From Sipunculus nudus (lineage: Eukaryota > Annelida > Sipuncula > Golfingiida > Sipunculidae): a stretch of DNA of 64,000 nucleotides. The notes beneath the pieces are model-generated. The model had not been told where the DNA came from, ran no database searches, and saw only the letters and a list, made by a program, of their open reading frames with translations. The stretch lies in the NCBI GenBank assembly GCA_026874595.1, contig CM049309.1, positions 13,626,576 to 13,690,575 of the forward strand. Direction: 5' to 3'. Made by a program: the position numbers and the translations under genes. Positions 50,201 through 59,200 of this stretch are shown here, one piece after another. Position 1 is the stretch's first letter. Each line of letters starts with the position of its first letter.

Positions 50201-53200
50201 TTTGAAAGTACATATATATTCCAGTATTCCTAATATCCAGTTGCTTTGTCAAAAATATTATCCCTAATAAAGTGCCACTATTATGAAATATTGAAATAAG
50301 CATGTCTGCTGCACTCAGTTGGTTCAGGTTAACAGCCTAGAATCACCACATGCATGATGATCTTAGAAAAAGAATATAAATAAGTATTAACCCCTGAAAA
50401 AAGTATGAAAAAATTATAAAAAGGCTTGCTTGAAAAAAAATTGGAGTAGCAGCACCGGTTTACAGAGTTGTGAAGACAAACAAAGCAGTCAATGGGTTGC
50501 TCAGCTTTGATTTGCAGTAGGGTGAAGCATATTCACTGGTGTTCAGACCAAGATCAGAAATATCTTGTTTATTCATTGTTATTCTAAACAACTGTAAACT
50601 TAGATGACTGACAAGAGTCGAAGGAATTAATGTAGGATATGTGAACATATCTACTTATTATTATTATTAAATATTATTACCTGGTTTGTAGTTTGATCTG
50701 CCGGTCAAACTATAATCTAGTTGTTCCTGGATCCTCTGGTTTTCCCTCTCAAATGCATCAATTTGTCTGTTTAAATCTCTGTACTGGTTGTTGTCTGCAA
50801 CAGATAAACTTTAATTAATTGGTGGGCCCTGCTTTATGCATCCATCCTTTTCCAAAGAAAAACAGTTGTTAACTTAAAAGATGGTCATAAATCTAAGATG
50901 CATGAAAACTAGGACTCATGACAGCAGTCAGAGCAATAATTGGGTATTTATCAAGATGCAGAATAAATGTCCTTTATATTTCTTTATGTGATCCATAAAA
51001 ATGTGCCAATCTCAAAGTGTCATGATCATATTTTACACAGGTTCTTTATCTGGATGTTGATTCATGCAAACAAATTTCTTGTCCCTCCCCCTGAGGTGTT
51101 CAGATAAATGGCTATTTTCAGTATTGATATATACTACTGATTATTTATTGATCAACCTTTGATCACACAGACGTACCTCTGACCACTCTCCTGTCCTTCA
51201 GGTCAGTCTGTCTGCTCTCCAGGCCCAGTGCTTCTGCCTCCATCTCTGTCATCTGAGCCAGGATGTTGGCTTTGTTACCGCCCTTCCTGATGTAGTCTTG
51301 TCTCATCTTCCTGTGACGTTATATAAAATCAGATATCTTTACTTAACTGAAGGATGTCATGTTGCAGTGAACAACTTTTGAAAAAGATATGCACTTTTCT
51401 CCAGCATCCCCTCAACATAAAATTTTGCAATTTTCACTGGTGATTCAGATGAACTTTTTTTTATCATAGAAAATTGGTATCTGAGGTCAGGTTCAAAATT
51501 CTGTGCTAAAGTTTAGGATCCATGTCCAATCATATAGAACAAACAGAATCAAAATCAGTCAACAAAGAAGAGAAGAAACATTTTTTTGTGATTTGAAAAA
51601 GTTTGCATAAATTTGCAAAATTAATTAATTTCAAAATTCATTTACAGATGTTTAAAAGCCCACACCTCCAAATATCAGATAAAATAAAACTAAAAATCAG
51701 CCATGAAATATTGCAGAAAATTATTTTCTGTGAATTTCTAAAGTTTGCATAAATTTGCATAGTTAATGAATTTAAAAAAGTTGGATGCCAGTTGCCTCTA
51801 GGTACCGGTAGTCCACATGAAGAAACAGTGTTGAACATAATGGACACACACTTTCCAAACATGTGAATGTGTGTGCTACTCAACTGAAGGGTAGTGACAT
51901 GTAGTACTGAACCTGCAGTCTATATAGAAAAAACAAGAAATGCCGTTTTCATAAATTTGTTTTCATAAATTTGTTAATGTTTGCATAAATTTGCATAGTG
52001 ATGAATTTCAAAATACATTCTGAAAATGTGGATGGATGCCAGTCACCAGTCAGATGCTGGATGGGCAACAGACACTGCATTGCCATGGCAACTCATAAGG
52101 CCTATGGTCAGGTGAGCTAAAACACTGCCATCAAGACTCCATAGAGTAAATGAAAAGAGTAAAGATGCCAAGCTAGTTTAAAAGAGATAAAATACAAATT
52201 ATGATCTCTCAGGAATATAAAACAACTAATACCAATATACACTGCAAAGTCAAGTTAAAACGACATATTTATCATCAGTTATCAACATGTCACAAAACAC
52301 ACGTGAATATACTTACCTAATTTCAGAAATCAGAGAATTTGGATGTGCGGCAGGCCTGCAACAAATGAAGTTGATATGTGATCCTATGGTCTCATATGCT
52401 TAAGCTCCTATACCAAATTCTTTATTTCAAACTTTATTTTACATATAATGTAGATATAATACCAGTTATTCCAATACTGCCATTAAAATGTCCATATTTT
52501 ATTATGCACCATGGCAGTTACAATGGTTAACCTTGGGTTTATAAACCAATTTAATTTAGAGAATCAATTTGAAATGGTAAAATGCTGCAGTCTATGTTTA
52601 CCAATATTTTCCCTGGCAGTGAAGAAATAATAGAAAGATGCTACATATGTGTTTAACAATGTTTTAAACTGCTTATTTGAAATAATATATGTATATATGA
52701 ATATATCTCTATATATGTGGAGCGGATCATTGGATGGTGATATGGCAAAGGTACTGGACTTGTGATCAAGCGGTCATGGGTTCGAATCCCGTAGCCTCTC
52801 ACTTCTTCACTAAGGTTTCAGCCACTAGTGTGCTTATGTCTTACCAGTCTTACAAATGGGTATCACATTAGGTGCCATATGCGTATAGCGGGCCCTGATG
52901 ACTTAAAATCTGTGTGTGGGCTCTGTAGCGTCCTCAGGCAGCTACCACTGGGAACTAAAATTGTAAAGTTTTCGGAGCCAGTAATTCGAAAGGGGACTTA
53001 AAACCTGCAACTTAATTTATAATTTCTGCTGTTCAAAACATGTATGATATCTCTGCTAACAATTATGGTTAGTAATTTCAATGTCTAATGAACATTAAGC
53101 ACATGAGGCCTTTATTTATAGTTTAAATTTTATGTAAATTCTTGGTTTAAAACTTGAAATGCCAACAATATGAACAAGTGCCTATACTATTGGTCCCATA

Positions 53201-56200
53201 AAAAATATGTCATTTACCTGTACTCAGTGACCCCTGGACAAAAGTACCAATACAAATGCAAGAGGGAAAAACATCCATGGACAAAATACCCCAATCCATG
53301 ATTATCACAGACCATATATTCACTGATAATAAGGAAGGAGATTTTGTTTGCTGGCATTTTGCTGGAGAGATTTCTTCCAGATACCATAATAAGCATATAC
53401 CGGTATGCTGTACAGTAAAACTGCATTAACAGATGGGCTAGGCAAACATAAACATGAAAACAAGAGAAAAACAACATATTCATCTGAAGAATAAAGGGAA
53501 GAAGAAAGCAAAACAGGTAACCATAAATGTAATGAATATTAACAACCTGTTCATTGCTACCTCATTTGTTTATTCATTGCCTGTGGCCTTGGTTGTCTCG
53601 CAATAAATCTGGAGGATAATTCCTCTAGTAATCTTTCATACTCTTCATCTATACTCTGATTTGAAGGGGAGGTTTGTTTGCAGCTACAGGCACATGAACA
53701 TTCAGGCTTATTTGATAAACCTTGTTCTGTATTCTTCTGTTCACATTGTGCACAGACTTGTTCCTTCCTACAAACAGTAGGTTTAGACTCAAAGATCTCT
53801 AAATCTGAAATATTTTAAAAGAAGAACCCAGTCTACAACACAAGTGTAATATAATAAACAATGGCAATTTTAGCTATTTACACAACAATAGGAATGACAG
53901 AATAAAGGACTTAGTAAAAAATTAAACAAAATCCTCTATCATTTAATTTATTCAATGAGAAATATTCAAGATATCTTTACATGACAAAAACAAGGACCGA
54001 GATTTTGTATAATTCCATGAAACAGGCAGAATTTGAAGATGTTCTAAATTTCAAATATATCCACCATTTCTATGAATTTCCCTCACTAGGATTCTTACAA
54101 GAGAAATGTTTTGCAGGTCTTTCATACTGTGATCTTCTTATATATTCAAAAATACCATCAAAATAATATCACAGGAACTAGCAGACAGTCACACAAATGT
54201 GACCAGTACAACCATGTTTGAGGTGATGCCATTACCGGCCCATTTGTAGATCCATTAGTTGCTGTCGCAGCTCTGCAAGCGTTTCTTGGTTACGATCCTC
54301 CTGTTCTTTCAGCTGCTGAAGAAGCTGCTGTGTCACATCAGATCCTGTGGTCCTCAGGCCCTCCAGCTTCTGGTTAATCTCTGAAAGACAGATCAAGAAC
54401 AACAAAGGCTTAAAGGGGCCAAATCAGCTATCTGACCTTTATAAACTTATGGTAATCCCTTTGAGCTTCTATAAAAATAGGCCGGAAAATGTGGATATCA
54501 CAGCACATAGGCTGCTTGTTTTGTTTATATCAATGTGGTTATATTAATAAAATAATCAAAACAAATTCAACAAGGGCATCTGGTGGCAAGTCAGATAAGC
54601 CAGAGCTTTGCAAATGGTGTTTAGCAACAAGTGACCTTTCTACCTCTGCATATATGCAACCTACCACCTTAGGTGACATGTTTTTCCTGTTTATCAACAA
54701 AGCTGTGTTTACAAACACGTTGTTGATAAACAAGTTCATTCATCCTTCATGGAGGTGTTATAAGAACTTTCATAAGCAGAATTACCTTTTGATCATTTAA
54801 ATATACTCAAAGGAAGCCAGAAATCACATAAATTCTTTTACAAAAGGTACGTGAATGGGTTCCTTTAAAGACAGCTATTCACCTACCTTATCTATAAAAT
54901 TTATGTGATTTCTGGCTACCTCCTTGTAAATATTAATGAACTCAAGATATTTATAGTTAAGAAAAGTTCTTATGATATTTCTGTGACATATGTACAAGGT
55001 TGTTTATTTACAAGCTGTTAGTAAACACAGGAGTGTTGACAAACACAGAAACCTTGTAACCTTAGGCGATTGGTTGAATAAGTGCAGAAGGTAAACGGGC
55101 ACTAGTTGCATTTATAATGCCCTTTGCAAAACTAGATGTGTCGAAAAACGACAAGAATGCCCCCGCCTGGGGCAAATTAGAAACATTTGTTTAATTTTTC
55201 TAAGTTCAGGAGGTGTTGAATGGTAAAAAGTAGGTCAACAAGGGCAAAAAGCAAACTCGACCTGTAACTGGTCATTATCAAGCAACACACCAAAAATCAG
55301 GCCAGTATCTGCAGCATTGTGAAAAAAAGTCCATACATGTGCATTTTTCATAAAAATTTCTGTCTTTCATGAAATTTTCTATGTTCAGGATCTGTCATAT
55401 GGTCAAAAATAGGTCAACTGGGACGAAACGCGAACTCGATCTGTAAGTGGTCATTATGCGCCCACAGACCAAACATTAGGCCAGTATCTGTAAGCATGCA
55501 TTGCAAAACTAAAATATAAGCATAAGCTGATAATCAGTTATAAATTTAAATTGGAGAGGTATGTACCATGTTTCATAACAATCCACCAAATGCTTCCTGA
55601 GAAATAAGCTCCTAAGTTTTTTTCTATACTAAGCTCTGTGACCTTGAAAAGTAGGTCAAGATCGCCCATCTTTGCACTTGACCAAGATTTTGTTGATATA
55701 CATCTTCACTGATGAAATAAAATTCCGATGGTGAACCCTTTTAGAGATATCCACACAAGGCCAAAATTGAAAAATCCAATAAAAATTCATTAAAAAGTCA
55801 GAAATTGCAGGTAGCACCACCAAAATTGTGCAGCACATACAGACCATCAGTCCCAATGTTCATAGTAAGTTTTGTGAAAATCCACACAATGGTTCCTGAG
55901 ATATAAGCTTCTAAGTGTTTTTCTATAATCAGCTCTAAAATGTAGAAAAATGGGTCAAGGTCACCCATCTTCGAACTTGACCAAGATTTTATCGATATAC
56001 ATCTTCACTGATGTAATAAAATTCCAACAGTGAATCTTTTTAGATATATACAGCTCATAAGGTAAAAGTTAACAGAGGCGGGACGGATGGACGCGGGACG
56101 GACAGACGGACAGCTTGGGTGACAGCCTATGAGCTGAGGGTTAAACACGGCTGTACATGTACATTTGTCATGAAAATTTAAATTTTCATGAAATTTTCTA

Positions 56201-59200
56201 TGTTTAGGAGCCGGAAAACAATCGAAAGTATGTCAACCGGGACGAAACGCTAACTCGATCTGGGACAAAACAAGAACTCGATCTGTAACTGGTCATTATC
56301 TGCCCACACACCAAAAATCAGGCCCGTATCTGCAGGCACTGCGAAAAAAAGTCCATACATGTGCACTCAAAAAAAGAGAAAACAATTCGTAAAAAATAAA
56401 AAATTACAGGTGGCGCCACCAGTCTGCAGAAACTGATGAAACATCTCATGATCAATATGTATGCCAAAAATCATGACAATCAGTGATGTAGTTAATGAGA
56501 TATTGAAGTTTTTGTAGGAAATTTTTTACTATTCTGGGGGGTACATTGGGGCCACATGGCTCGAAAAATATTGGAAACAGAGACCTAATTTCTGCTTTCC
56601 ATGGAGACTTTTCATAGGTCTCTCACTTTCTCAAGAATGAAGATTCTAGGTCCAGTCTATATGATTTGTGCCCTGTTAACAGATGTGCACATTTTTAAAG
56701 GTCTCAAAAATAGAGAAAACAAGGGACCTATGGGTCACTGTGCTCAGCTGACGTTAACCTTGAAGGTAAAAACCTAAAATAATATCAAATGGAGATAAAG
56801 TGTAAGAGGAGGAGGTAATAAAGGCCATGGTTGGTTTATATGATTGGTTTGTATTGATGAGCAAGAAATTGTTGCAAATAATATTTTGTGACCTGACCAT
56901 GTGTTTCCTAATGTTGAAACTGAAGCATGTGAGCAGTTTGTGAACAAATGATCTGTACAATTACCATGATCATTAGTTGGCTTTTCAATTAACTGTTGAC
57001 ATTTCAGTAGTTTACACATTTGTTCAATCAAATCTTTTTTTTGTATAATATAAATCATTAAATATGTTTTTTTTTATGAAATGTATACAGTTGAAATATA
57101 ACTAATTAACAACATAAAACATGGCAAACAAAGCCTGATCTCAAATTCTGCTGATGCAGGAAAATAATGAACAAATGTTTGTAACAAATCCTCATTTTTT
57201 TATCACATCAATTTTTTTTTAAATTTAAGTTTATATTTCTATACATTTTCAATATAACATATATATCTGAATATAAAAGTTGATTCATAATTCTCAATTG
57301 CATCATCATAAATCTCAATCTTGTCAGATAACACCACGTCATGCATACAAATGTTTATTTATTTTTTACCACAAAAATATATCTTTTAAATCTGCAAAAC
57401 AATAAATGTCTAAAAAAAATACTTGATTTAGATTTCACAATTTTGAATTGTGTCTTTATTTATCCATAATGTGCTTCATATTTTATCATAATTTAAGCAT
57501 ACTGATGGGTTCCATTATGATTGGTAAAATCACTTAAAAGAAAAATGATTTCTTTAAAAATGTTACATTACACAACATTGCAACTTCTGGATTACACCTT
57601 GAATTACTTTTTTAAGGAAAGTTTTTGCATATCAGAGTGGAAACAGCATTACAATTAAGGAGATACAGTGAAAACAGTAACAATACTGCATAACACTTGG
57701 TGGGTTGGGTTTGGGGGGGGGGGGGGGGATTGGGGTGGTGATATCAGAATAACTGTACACCTGTCACAGCAGGGGATCTCCCCCAGTGACTGTAACAAAT
57801 CAGAAACCCTGGCATAGCTGACTTCCAGTGACCTGGAGTGGGACCCTGCATCTGTAATCTGTAATCAAAGCAAATGACTACAATAGAGCCTCAAGAAAAA
57901 AAATCAATAACTAGCTTAATTTTCAAGCTTTTACTTCCAAATTTCAGATTTAAATAAATTAAATATTTATGTTTACATGCTGTGAAAATTAAATCAATGG
58001 TACTTACAGGAAAAAAACGTGCCATGGTCAAAGTTGGGCAAAATTTAAGGTACTGATTTTATTTTTATGCTAATTACTTAAAAAATTTACAAAATTCAGA
58101 TCTAATTTTGGGTAAACAATTGAATCTTAATTAAACATAGTTATATATTTGGGAAAATAGACTCTAGTTTCAAAATTTTTCATGTTAAGTGAGTAAATAT
58201 TTTTCCTGATTTTTTACAAAGTCCATTATGTTTGGGCCCATAGCTTAAAGAATTTATACTTAACAGACTTAATTTCTGGCATGTACATAGAAACTATATA
58301 GAAGAATATTTATGGTTAATATGAGGAAAAACAGATGAGTGGTTTTGAAATAAGGCAGTCCTGAAGTGTGAAAATAGGATTTAAATAAAAAATTGAGGTT
58401 TTTCCTTAATTTCTCAAAGGAACGAAGTCGCAAAGACCCAGTTTTCGGCTTGGTAGGAGATCTTGGGGACATCTAACATTATGCTGAATTTCGGATTCCT
58501 AGGTCTTACGGTTTCAAAACGTGCCACATCTACGGACGGACGGACGGACGGACGGACAGACGGACAGACGGACGGACGACGGACAATGGACCACGACTAT
58601 AGCTCAGATGACTTATAGTCAGCTGAGCTAAAAATTTGTAAAAAATAAAAAAATACAGGTGGCACCACCAGTCTGCAGGAACTGATGAAACATCTCATGA
58701 TTAATACGTATGCCAAAAATCATGACCATCATTGATGTAGTTAATGAGATATTGAAGTTTTTGTATGAAATTTTTGACTATTCTGGGGGGTACTTTGGGG
58801 CCCCATAGCTCGAAAAATATGGGTAACAGAGACCTAATTTCTGGTTTCCAAGGAGATTTTTTATCGACCTCTCAGAATGTCTAGTTACAAGATTCTAGTT
58901 ACAAGATATGTGCCTAGTTAACGGACAGACGGACGGACAGACAGACGGACGACGGAGTGATCGCTATAGCTCAGCATGACTGAAAGTCAGCTGAGCTAAA
59001 AAAAAATGGTGTATCTGATTTGCCATTAGATATACTTATTGAATATGTTCCTATTATTTTGGTTGACACCCAAAATGTTTTGAACATGTGGGTATAAACA
59101 AAATAAACACTCTATATGTGTTTTATATCAGCGGTCTCTGGCCTATTTTATAAAAGGATCCAGGGATTATTTTTAGTTAATAAATGTCAGATATCTGAAT

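Noticed and set aside
52722-52800. tRNA gene candidate (perfect GGTTCGAATCC B box)
   Set aside because: No cloverleaf with a paired acceptor stem was visible and a long non-tRNA body follows, so it was called a SINE head.
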